64,000 bases of DNA, taken from Panaeolus papilionaceus. Taxonomy: Eukaryota; Basidiomycota; Agaricomycetes; Agaricales. Both the position numbers and the translations under genes were made by a program. This document shows positions 37,712-46,518 of this stretch, piece after piece. Location of the stretch: assembly GCA_015501605.1 (NCBI GenBank), contig JADNRZ010000009.1, positions 1,550,001 to 1,614,000 of the forward strand, in the 5' to 3' direction. The notes under the pieces were generated by a model, which saw only the letters and a program-made list of their open reading frames with translations, ran no database searches and was not told the DNA's origin. The first letter of the stretch is position 1. Each line of letters opens with the position of its first letter.

Positions 37712-39234
37712 TTGACTATGAACTTGGACTTCAAATTGAGGAACACGGTCTTGCTAATGAAGAATGATAACCTATCCTATGGCTGCCAATGGACACAAGA
37801 AATTCCGACAGATGATCTCCGATTCCACGTCTTGATGTTCCCAATAGTTCCGAGCCATGGTCGTGCGAAACGTTGTGAGGCAGAGATTGAAGAGCCAAAG
37901 TTGAACTTGAAGAGCGCAGGCCCTAGCCAAGATCATACCTCAAATTCACAGAGAGTCTGCATAGGCTCTGCTCTCTCAAAGGATATGTCGGGTCCAGCAA
38001 GACCAATCCCCAGCGGTTTCCCTAGTGTTGAGCCCCAACTGTCACCTGGGACTGCTGCGCCTCAAGGTCAGTTTTTTCTTTACTATGTCGCAAGCCAATA
38101 ACTTCAAGGCCATTCCATTACTCATGCCAAAATAACCTAACCCAAGTTGTGCTTTATTCCAGGTGCTGAATCTTACGGTACCTCGACTCTTTCTTGGACA
38201 GCATGGCCCTTCACGCTGCTGAATATCATATGGACACTTCTTGTCCGCATTTTTAGCAGAAACAGCCTCACAATGCATGGCTCCCCATTGGGGCACTGTG
38301 CTAACTGCCACAATGATACCGACACCCAAGTAGGTTGGCTTAAGCATACTCTGTATTATGCGCTCAATATTCTGCAGGTTCTAGCAGGGCTTATGGATAA
38401 ACCGTTGCTAGGCCCAGGCGAGCAGCCTGTCAGTTTCCATCCTAGTGCTATTTCACCATCCCTCGTCTTCTCAGCATCGACATCTCGACATCTCGAACTT
38501 CTTATGCCAGAGCAGTCATGGCATGTTCTGTCGTCATGGGACATATGCAATCCTACCAGAATTGCGATACCGAGGGTGCGCCAATATATGAATTAGTTTC
38601 TTTAGTTTCTTTAATGCTCATCGCCTTACAATGAGCACAGGCCTTCACGGACACACGCAGAGAAGAGCCAGACCTTCTCCACATCGAGGCTTATAAGTTA
38701 TCGATGGAAAGAAAACATGTGGCACTTTCCGAGCAGATACTTGTGACACAAAAGCACTTCAATCGATGTCAGTCGGATGAAGGCATCCTACTGTTGGGTG
38801 TACAGAAGCTTGCTCCTATGTCATCCGGATTAACTTCTAGTATTGCCCTGACTATAGCCAGAGCAGCGAGAAGAAGCCTCGAGGCAAAAATCAAGTTATG
38901 TGAAGCGCGACTCGCCCAAGCCCAGCTACAAGTTCAAAGGGAAATTGATTGTTTGGAGGAGGCACAAGTGGCTTTGACAGAAGCAGAGCACCAGGTTTTC
39001 CCTATCATCTCCGCTTTCCTAGAGAAAGGGTGGAACCTAGCCGACTTGCCAATATATATAGCTTCAGGTCCAGGCGCGGTTTTCCCTTCGCCACCAGCCT
39101 TATCACAGATCAAATCCCATATCGCGGATACGCACCCGTATCTACCTGCCAGAACCATTTCGCGCCACGCTTTCTCCTCTTTGGAGCAGTCCTCACAGTC
39201 AGGCAGTGACGAACCGGCATCAGATTCTTCATAG
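37712..39234 (+). CDS. Hypothetical protein with C-terminal coiled coil (accessory)
   Basis: Four exons join in frame: 37712-38066 (…GTAAPQ), 38162-38329 (ESYGTSTLSWTAWPF, one hydrophobic segment FTLLNIIWTLLVRIF, CANCHND), 38380-38573 (VLAGLMDKPLLG) and 38640-39234 (AFTDTRREEPDLLHIEAYKL). The last exon carries a long coiled coil (RSLEAKIKLCEARLAQAQLQ, IDCLEEAQVALTEAEHQ) and ends in a Ser-rich tail. The start is uncertain: 37712 (MTMNLDFKLRN) is the first in-frame ATG, but the 5' end may be missing. No family recognised. It is the first of four co-directional accessory genes. Confidence 0.5.
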
Positions 39235-39242
39235 GTTTCAAG

Positions 39243-39620
39243 GTGACCCCATGATGTGTGTGTTGACTAGCTAATTGATTCAAGTGTGCTTGGCTGGTGG
39301 TTTATAATTGGCTTTGTATTCTCCGATGTATAGTCTCCATGTAAAAATAGTAATGGCTTATCTCGTGGACAATGATATTATTGAATGGATCATAATCATG
39401 ATAAGGGCACTATGAATTGGTTCTGAGATCCTGTTCTTGCATGCCTTCGAGCTCTTGCCCAAGTCAACTGGGATGGGTGACCCCATGACCGATCATAATG
39501 CATTGACTGGCTACTGTATGGTTTGATTTTGTATTCTCCTTGCACAGTCTGTATCTAAGAATATTATCGCTTGACTCGCGCAATGATATACTGGGTGGAT
39601 GCATAATTATGTACTATAAA
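39243..39620. repeat. Two diverged tandem copies of a ~235-bp unit
   Basis: Both copies contain GTGACCCCATGA, TTGACT, TTTTGTATTCTCC, a GTCT/GTATCT segment, and then AATGATAT and GGATGCATAAT/GGATCATAAT. The first begins at about 39243 and the second at about 39477. The second copy holds the TATA box of the next gene, so the repeat may be a duplicated promoter or 3' flank. Identity looks low (roughly 60%, by eye). Confidence 0.5.
39615..39620 (+). promoter_or_regulatory. TATA box of the 39688 gene
   Basis: TATAAA lies 73 bp upstream of the ATG at 39688. Confidence 0.45.
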
Positions 39621-40385
39621 TTTGACCTGAGATCCCAAAGTTTTCGCCGCATCTGCAGTCCCTCCCACCAGTCCACCTTCGCTCACGATGCCCAAGTCGG
39701 CTAAAGCGACTAAATCGACCCCATCACTCGCCGCGACATCAATATCAGCATCGCGTTCCGCTGGCTGAAGTAGTGGCCGGCTTAGTAGCAAACACAGCCG
39801 CGCCAATCCCCCCGTCATTGCTCTGAATAAACAATTGCCCCTTGGCTTCGCTTACAATGGCAGATATATAACCCCCTCCAAATCCCCCGAAAGGGATCTC
39901 TCTAAGCATGCTGCCGACGGTGTTATTCTAACTGTACACGAGCTCGGAGTATACTACCATGATCGCCAATATCTCGATCCAATCATGGATATGGTAACGC
40001 CGCTGGCTGCAAAAAACATCGGCATTGTCCTTCCCGAACACCTTCAGAATGGGGTACCCACCCCAGCGATGCGTCAAGATGTAAGTCAAATCAGATTCAT
40101 GGACCTCCTACGCAACTCAATCTCAAGTTTAAACAATATATTTTCAGATCATGGCACGGGTTGCCTATCACTTCGAACAGGTTAACTGCGACGCGCACGA
40201 TATCATTTCAGCATTTTGTTGCCCTGAGGGTTCGGACTCGGAGTCTAACAACGGTTATTCAACCAACATGCTTGTCGACACCTACACTGGTTATCTAAAC
40301 AATATCTCTGCCATGGTGTTTCAACGTACTAGTAACCCTCAAACACCTGGCCACATTAACTTTGATGGTGCAGGAATACCATCTG

Positions 40386-40687
40386 TGTCAGGGGATCTGT
40401 CACAGAACCCCCACCCTAGCGCAGTTACGGTGCACAGCCTGGTCATCATCTCTAGATCACTGTACAGCCGCCCGTTGCATCATTGATACCCCTGTCGTAG
40501 TGCGCAGCCTCCTTTCCTGATTGTTTCGTCACCATCATTTGATATCGCATAGCCTTAGCCTATTCTTAGATTTAGTGCACAGCATACCGGTAGATAGTTT
40601 ATCCGATGTAGTATATAGGCCAGTGGGGATCAGGATGATTCCTCACTCGATTATCAACTTGGCTTCTGGGCATTCCTATCCCTTACA
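40386..40687 (+). repeat. 5' LTR (302 bp)
   Basis: TGT...ACA ends. Predicted U3 runs to about 40644, R/U5 from about 40645. Includes TATATA at 40612-40617 and the predicted RNA 5' end ACTCGATTAT at 40645-40654. Confidence 0.92.
40612..40617 (+). promoter_or_regulatory. LTR TATA box
   Basis: TATATA lies about 30 bp upstream of 40645, where a transcript would begin with ACTCGATTAT. The distance is what RNA polymerase II promoters usually show. Confidence 0.6.
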
Positions 40688-40689
40688 TC

Positions 40690-40699
40690 ATAATCGAGT
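40690..40699 (+). promoter_or_regulatory. Self-complementary primer-binding site
   Basis: ATAATCGAGT, two bases after the 5' LTR end, is the exact reverse complement of ACTCGATTAT (40645-40654) inside the LTR. That stretch is at the expected transcript 5' end. This is the Tf1/sushi arrangement, where the RNA 5' end primes reverse transcription instead of a tRNA. No match to a tRNA 3' end (TGG...) is seen here. Confidence 0.65.
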
Positions 40700-40788
40700 C
40701 TCTACAGCAGTCTGCACCTCCCTAGCTCACTGCACACCATCTACTCCTCATCCTACAAGCCCTACCCTTCGCCCACACCCTGCTCCCA

Positions 40789-41811
40789 ATGTCTACTACA
40801 CCAGAGATGTCCTTGGAAGAATTCGTCACTGAACAGTTCGACCAACTCTATGAGCGGATGAGGCTGCTCCAGGAGGAGCTTCGCTCCGTCACCAACCAGC
40901 TCTCTACCCAACAGACTATTGCAGCTATCGCACCTACCCAACCCTCTCGCCGTCAGCGGAAGAAGGCTGAGCCTCCCGCCCCACCGGCTCCTACTCCCCC
41001 ACAAGGCACTATTCCCACCCACCTTCATATGTCGGGCACCTACCCTCAGAAGGACGACAAACCCGATCAGCAGTTGCTCACTGTCATTGTACCCGACGCG
41101 ATGGCAGCGCACCTGGTTGGGCGAGGTGGAAGGGGTCTTAAACAGATCCATGACTTATCTGGTGCGCACATCCGAGCCTTTGAGGTAAAGGACGGATCAG
41201 CTGGTGCCCGCCACGTCTCTATTCGCGGTACCGACTCTCAAGTTGGTAATGCCCTCGTCGTATTGGGCAAGCGGCTCGCTCGTCGCCGAGTCCGCGCCCC
41301 TAGGCAGCGGGATGCTCCGGGTCCTGCTCGTGATGCCAGTGGGAGGCCAACCGCTGGGAAGTTCCGTGAAGCCCCTGTTCCCATTGTTCAGGCTGCTCCG
41401 GCCACTCAGCCCCCCTCGCCACCATCAATTCCTCAGTCCGCCGCTCTAACCCCTGCAGCACCGTCGGCAACTCCTACCCCTGCTCCAGGCTCTACTCCGG
41501 TCGTCCCCTCCATCGTCATGAACACGGCCGCCCCACCTTCACCGGTGGCTACCCCAGGTGCTCGATCAGCTTCGACGACACCTGTGAACCAGCCCAACAC
41601 TCCCATCGCGCCTACAGCCGTGATGCAGACCGCCAACCCCACCCCGGCACTCTCGCCTGGCTCGCCGATGAGCATTGATGCGATGAGAGCCCACTTCTCA
41701 GCACTTGCGCCCACTCTTGGGAACCCTATCCCCCCCACTGCTCCTTCAAGGGGTGGTCGCGGTGTGGTTTTCCGGGAGCGCAGTGGACGAGGCGGTAGAC
41801 GTGGAAGCTAA
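40789..41811 (+). CDS. KH-domain protein with RG-rich tail, encoded inside an LTR element
   Basis: Single-exon ORF of 340 aa (MSTTPEMSLEEF…). Residues about 8-42 form an amphipathic coiled coil (FDQLYERMRLLQEEL). A Lys/Arg patch (RRQRKKAE) and a Pro-rich linker follow. Residues about 95-165 form a type-I KH domain: strand LLTVIVPD, helix AAHLVGRGGRGLKQIHDLSG with the nucleic-acid-binding GxxG loop as GRGG (111-114), and variable strand HVSIRGTDSQV. A basic stretch (RLARRRVRAPRQR) follows, then about 130 disordered Pro/Ala/Thr/Ser residues and an Arg/Gly end (RGGRGVVFRERSGRGGRRG). KH and RG regions both bind RNA. With the coiled coil this looks like a stand-in Gag that packages element RNA; that role is inference. 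No zinc knuckle, protease or RT. Confidence 0.9.
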   Translation: MSTTPEMSLEEFVTEQFDQLYERMRLLQEELRSVTNQLSTQQTIAAIAPTQPSRRQRKKAEPPAPPAPTPPQGTIPTHLHMSGTYPQKDDKPDQQLLTVIVPDAMAAHLVGRGGRGLKQIHDLSGAHIRAFEVKDGSAGARHVSIRGTDSQVGNALVVLGKRLARRRVRAPRQRDAPGPARDASGRPTAGKFREAPVPIVQAAPATQPPSPPSIPQSAALTPAAPSATPTPAPGSTPVVPSIVMNTAAPPSPVATPGARSASTTPVNQPNTPIAPTAVMQTANPTPALSPGSPMSIDAMRAHFSALAPTLGNPIPPTAPSRGGRGVVFRERSGRGGRRGS

Positions 41812-41836
41812 GGGATTTGCTGGGGCAGCAAATCTA

Positions 41837-41849
41837 GATGGGGAGATAG
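41837..41849 (+). other. Candidate polypurine tract
   Basis: GATGGGGAGATAG directly precedes the 3' LTR, where the plus-strand primer is normally made. It is short and contains two T residues, so it is only a candidate. Confidence 0.4.
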
Positions 41850-42151
41850 TGTCAGGGGATCTGTCACAGAACCCCCACCCTAGCGCAGTTACGGTGCACA
41901 GCCTGGTCATCATCTCTAGATCACTGTACAGCCGCCCGTTGCATCATTGATACCCCTGTCGTAGTGCGCAGCCTCCTTTCCTGATTGTTTCGTCACCATC
42001 ATTTGATATCGCATAGCCTTAGCCTATTCTTAGATTTAGTGCACAGCATACCGGTAGATAGTTTATCCGATGTAGTATATAGGCCAGTGGGGATCAGGAT
42101 GATTCCTCACTCGATTATCAACTTGGCTTCTGGGCATTCCTATCCCTTACA
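41850..42151 (+). repeat. 3' LTR (302 bp)
   Basis: Same sequence as the 5' LTR by eye, followed directly by the target-site copy ATCTG (42152-42156). Equal length and absence of visible differences indicate a recent insertion. Confidence 0.92.
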
Positions 42152-43548
42152 ATCTGTCGGTTTCAGTCAATTCGAGCACCATACAGCCGCACAGCATGAC
42201 CTCATTAATCATATCAAGGGCAAGGTGAGCGTCTAGATCGACTGCATTTGATGCGGTCCCTTACACTCTGCCACGATTAGGTACCTGACATCGGTTGCTG
42301 GTTCGCTGGGCACCTGGTTCAAACAATCTCTGCTCAAGTTCGTCGAAGGCTTGCCGAGATAAACAAGCGCTGGAAAGCCCAGGCAGCAAACGTTGCTGTC
42401 TCTCAGAGTGACTTCATTGAGGAGTGGAAACAGTTGCGGTCATCTAATGTGTGGTTCCAATCCAAGATAGGTTTACAGCCTGATTGTCTTGTCCCCACCT
42501 GCAACATTGTCGACGAGTGGGACGACTACGGGTCCATCGAATTCATTTCCTACATTAACGAACTAGTGAGTAACCTCAGTCTGAGTTACCCTTCAATGTC
42601 GGGTACGTTTGTCTATTATTTACTGACCGCTTTTGATGTAGGTTGTCAACGTATTCAAGTGCATATCTACAAATCCTCGAACTAATAATGTTGACTTGGA
42701 TGCGCGCCGCCGCTTATATGATGCTACGCGAAGGAACATCAACCCACTCCCGCGCGCTATTTTCAGGGAGCACCGCTCAGCAATATCCAACGGCAAACTG
42801 TCAGTCTTTGATTCAATTTTGCATCTTTTGGTTTTAACTAGTCGTCATACTGCCAGATTTACCTCAACCATCCCCGGGTCCCAGTCAGAGATCTCCCAGT
42901 TTGTCAAGGCGTCACGATTTTTTAAGGCATGCATGCCTGACACTCATCCTGTTGAAACACTGTTGGCGCAACGACCACCTGCTACAGATACTACATCTAC
43001 TCTTGTCCGATCAATTCTTACAGCTCTCGATGTCAGCGTACCAATGGGGAATCCTGACAGTAAGTGCCTCCGATCATGATGTAACATGTTAAGTACTACT
43101 AGAGCTCACTCACTTATTTGTAATAATAGTAGCTTCGGCGGCACTGGCAGCTTCTGACATGCCGCCCGCTCCGAGTAACGACACTCCCTACATCCAACTA
43201 TGGGTGATGATCCTCCAGAGTGCAGCTAGATACGACATGGGCCCGGTCTGGTCGCAGCATGTCTGTGCTGCACTGCAGACATTCATTTGTCATAACCCAC
43301 CCTTGCCAGCGGCCCGGGGAATTAACGACCTCATTACGACTTACCTCCAAGTAATGACATTCTTCGGACTTGGAAGTGTCAGTGAAGAGCCCGTGGTAAC
43401 GACTCAGGTGCCACAAATTCACCGCGACTCGGAAGTGTTGCACCTGGCCACCAGCCTTGGTGCAGTTTGTCCCTATGAGGCGGCAATTTTCGACAACTTT
43501 GGTATTTTGCATTCGATTTCGGAAATTCATTTGGACCTAGACTTCTGA

Positions 43549-44150
43549 ATAGGAGACGTAGGTATTCACTTGTATTCACATATTTGACTCAATATCATAG
43601 ATATTTTTTGTTGATTCTCGAAGCCCTGTTCTTTCATTTAGAGATATCACAACGACTGAAATTCTTGATGCTGTTATCAATCAGCGTGTGACTAAATATT
43701 CCAGCTCCGAGTTGCCCTGCCACCGTCAGGGACACTCTCCAACTTGTTCAACTCTTCCGAGTCAGTGTTCGCTTACTGAGGTTTTAGTCGGCACATGATA
43801 GTTGTACGCCACGTCTGCTGAGCGGAGTCATGTCTGCATCTTGAGTACTACAAGCATCTGGGCTTTTTTTAACCACTATTAATGCAAATGCAACTGGACT
43901 CGGAATCTATGACGAGCCTGACTTGGAGATATCTTTCACTCGAAACCGTGGATAGTCCAGATTTGGACCATTGTCACCAATCAGGGTTGTTTTATGCATC
44001 TTCAGGGATAATGTAAAATCAGCTGGGCTTTATATAAGGCCACCCACTTGATGTCGTTTTTCTACCACTTCCCAGTGCTCCTACCTGTGTCCTACCACCA
44101 CCTGCTTCTCCGGGTAAGAGTCCTACTCCCACAGCACTCCGTCTACAACC
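43549..44150. other. Region between accessory genes
   Basis: It includes a possible terminal exon of the split gene at 43641-43799 (after acceptor TTTCATTTAG) and the TATA of the next gene. Nothing else recognised. Confidence 0.4.
44031..44037 (+). promoter_or_regulatory. TATA box of the 44151 gene
   Basis: TATATAA lies about 120 bp upstream of the ATG at 44151. Confidence 0.45.
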
Positions 44151-45514
44151 ATGCATTTGCGCAGCAGGATCCAAAGTCAAAGGCCCCCCATATCAGCTCG
44201 CCATCCGGCGCCTCTCTCGGCGCCCAACCAAACTGCAGCTACACGCCGCCAAATGCTTCGACCGGTATCCGCTTTTCTTCTTGGCCAAGGGCCCCTGCCA
44301 TCTGCATCCGCGGCCGAGCGAGGTGCTACCTATCTTAGAAATGGGCTTGATGGTGTTGATGACCCAGCGGCAGTGAGAGACTGCATGTTTGACAGCGAAG
44401 GTGAGCATCGTATTGATGCCAGCGTGCGGTAGATTTCATTGCAGACCAATGACCCATCATCTTCCTCAGTTTTAGTACGTATCCCTTTGGATGGAGCCGT
44501 CAGCGACATCCTGGTTCCTCCTACCATTGCCTACCAGACATTCTTGACGCAAGTATGCGAGATAATGGGGTCACCGCCGAACGTCACCAAACTTGCCTGG
44601 AAGACCAGTGATGACCTCAAAGCGATACTTCCACGGGAGCTGCGGACCCCAGCCCAGCTTAAAAGCGCTATACAAACCATTGTCAAAATTCAAAGTAACC
44701 CCAAGCGGTTCAAACCCATCGCTATGGTCATTATAAATCTGGTGTGTTTTAAGACAATCATATGCTGCCTTTTTGCCAGTTTTGACACCTTATGAACAGA
44801 ATCCAAAGACTATTCCATATGAAGAAGAACTACTGCTACTTCAAGATAAACTCAGGTGTGCTGTGCACGTCAGACCTGACTGTTGGTGTTACGTGAGACC
44901 TGGATGCAAGAATCTGGATGATCACATCCCTTTGGGCATCGAAGAACTTAACTTATGGGCCAAAAAAATTGTAAGTATATTTGCTTTGTTTTTGTTCTAT
45001 CGCTTTTTGAATGCTTTTGCTCGGGAAGCATGTTGGGATGGGAGATGCTACTGGAAATATTCCTCCAGATTGCTTTCGTTGGGCGGGGGACATCGAAAAG
45101 CAAGGTCATTCAATTATTCTCAAGCGAAGATATGTTCCTGAAGATCACGACAACTACGTTGACAACAATAGGGAGGAACTCCTTCTTGCCTCCCTCCTTC
45201 GGTCTTTGGATGTCAGGTATCCCAAACTCAACTTTCCGCAATATAGAGGTCAGCTTCATGCTCGAGGCATAATCTATGCACGCTCTCTCCTTCAGGTCGA
45301 ACCTACCTTCTATCTTGACCTTGGCATGGAGCAAGCTGCAATAGGCACTTTACTTGAAGAGGCTGAAAGGGCTTTGAGAAATCACTGTCATGCTCAGCAT
45401 CTCAATATCTCACACAATATGAAAGGCAAGGTTCATTCTCGGGCTCTCAGTTTTGGGAATAGCGACCTAGAATCAGATGCCGCACCAAATTCCGACATGA
45501 GTCTCCCAATCTAG
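44151..45514 (+). CDS. Hypothetical accessory protein, possibly frameshifted
   Basis: Exon 1 (44151-44400; MHLRSRIQSQRPPIS, a basic Ser/Pro-rich start, LGQGPLPSASAAERGATYL) ends at donor G|GTGAGC. The next exon is coding-like from 44442 (TNDPSSSSVLVRIPLDGAV, TPAQLKSAIQTIVK), but the phase does not fit acceptor ATTGCAG: joining gives a stop after GAC CAA. So either a frameshift exists or an exon is misplaced. Later exons join well: NPKTIPYEEELLLLQ, CWCYVRPGCKNLDDHIPLG, HVGMGDATGNIPPDCFRWAG, and a C-terminal exon (HDNYVDNNREELLLASLL, FYLDLGMEQAAIGTLLEEAE) to the stop at 45514. No family recognised. Gene style and position suggest the same lineage-restricted accessory set as its neighbours. Confidence 0.5.
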
Positions 45515-46518
45515 ATTTCAGTCTTGTCGTGATAATTATATAATCTTACTTGCTACTTTAATTATTATATAAATTTTGCAATTGGAATCAATATTTAGCT
45601 AACTCACCCTCACGTGCGATGATGGATTAACCTGCCTTCGCCCAAACGATTACGGGTGCTCACTCTCCATCATTTCCATTCTCTTACCTTGTCCCACTAA
45701 TATGAGTCCTGTATTTCACATTCCCTCCTCTCACTACGTTTCTTTGAATCCATCGGTCTTCAAGAGCATCAATGATCAAGTTAGTCCTCTAACGACCCTC
45801 TAAAGTCTTCTTGTCCTCTCCAGTCAAATGCCCCTCGCACCCTTCGCATCGATGGTGGGCTGTCTGACTTGGTGTCCGTTCGTGTTTTGGCCTTTCTCTT
45901 TCTTTGTCGTCCTGCGCTCACACATAGGTCTTCTTCCGTCGTCCCACTAGTCAACATGAATGATGTCCAACGTTGGACACAGAGTTTTTGTGAAAGTATA
46001 CAATTCAACCTGTGATCAGCAATAGTGCAATCGACCACATTGGGCCTGCAGCAGTTCCTCTACAGATCCCAACGGACCAAACCCTTAACTGAATTTGCGA
46101 GGTACGTCTCTAGTCCTCTTTAAAAAGGTCTAAACGGCTGCAGCTTATTCCCGCAGGTTCATGAAATCAATTATCCCATTTTCTCTGTATACCACCCACA
46201 TCTCAAATTCTTATGTGTAACTTGCTTGTCGCACGTCATCGTCGTCTCGTAAAGTCGGACCAGCATGGGCCATCTTTTCTTTGAATACGCATTCATGTTG
46301 AACAGTCATTTTTGGGACATCCTGACTTTCCGAAACGCTAGCCGTTACGTTTGAAAGGTTTCGGTGAGTTGTCTTGAAAATCGACCCTACAGTTGCTTCA
46401 AATGACCCTGAATTGGACATAATTTCCTGAAGAGGCATCGGAAAACTACCCCTATAAAAGCGAAGTCGAACTTGTGAGGTTTCACTACCAGTTCCCCAAC
46501 CGCCTCACTATTAGAAAG
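45515..46518. other. Intergenic region
   Basis: 1 kb without a supported gene. Minus-strand ORFs at 45781-46038 and 46211-46438 lack family features, splice partners or hydrophobic/structural pattern. The TATA of the next gene is at its right end. Confidence 0.45.
46453..46460 (+). promoter_or_regulatory. TATA box of the DUF6698-like gene
   Basis: TATAAAAG lies 59 bp upstream of the upper part of the coding region (ATG 46519), which argues for 46519 rather than the in-frame ATG at 46474. Confidence 0.5.

Larger units (their letters stand above)
40386..42151 (+). mobile_element. LTR retroelement carrying a KH-domain gene (non-autonomous)
   Basis: Two 302-bp direct repeats (40386-40687 and 41850-42151) read the same base for base by eye. 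Each begins TGTCAGG and ends CTTACA (TGT...ACA). The 5-bp target site ATCTG flanks the whole element (40381-40385, 42152-42156). The internal region is only 1,162 bp and has one gene (40789-41811); there is no protease, reverse transcriptase, RNase H or integrase. Signals: TATATA at 40612-40617, a self-complementary primer site at 40690-40699, and a purine-rich stretch before the 3' LTR. It is thus a non-autonomous LTR element needing enzymes in trans, inserted very recently. Confidence 0.93.
39688..43548 (+). pseudogene. Unrecognised accessory gene, split by an LTR retroelement
   Basis: Open exons lie on both sides of the insert. 5' part: from ATG 39688 (MPKSAKATK), but codon 27 is TGA in the same frame. 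The frame is then open (VILTVHELGVYYHDRQYL, VAYHFEQVNCDAHDI) across an intron at 40082-40147. It is cut at 40385 by the retroelement. With the element and one ATCTG copy removed, the frame continues directly at 42157 (GIPS|VGFSQFEHH). Downstream exons (WFAGHLVQTISAQVRRLAE, RRRLYDATRRNINPLPR, QLWVMILQSAARYDMGPV) run to DLDF and a stop at 43548. A further open stretch at 43641-43799 (DITTTEILDAVINQR) could be another exon. No domain recognised; a multicopy Agaricomycete accessory family is likely. Confidence 0.65.

Noticed and set aside
41433..41738. Long minus-strand ORF inside the KH gene
   Set aside because: Shadow of the Pro/Ala/Thr-rich, GC-rich sense frame.
40386..42151. Viral origin of the LTR element
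   Set aside because: No envelope, RT or other viral gene; a fungal non-autonomous LTR element explains all that is seen.
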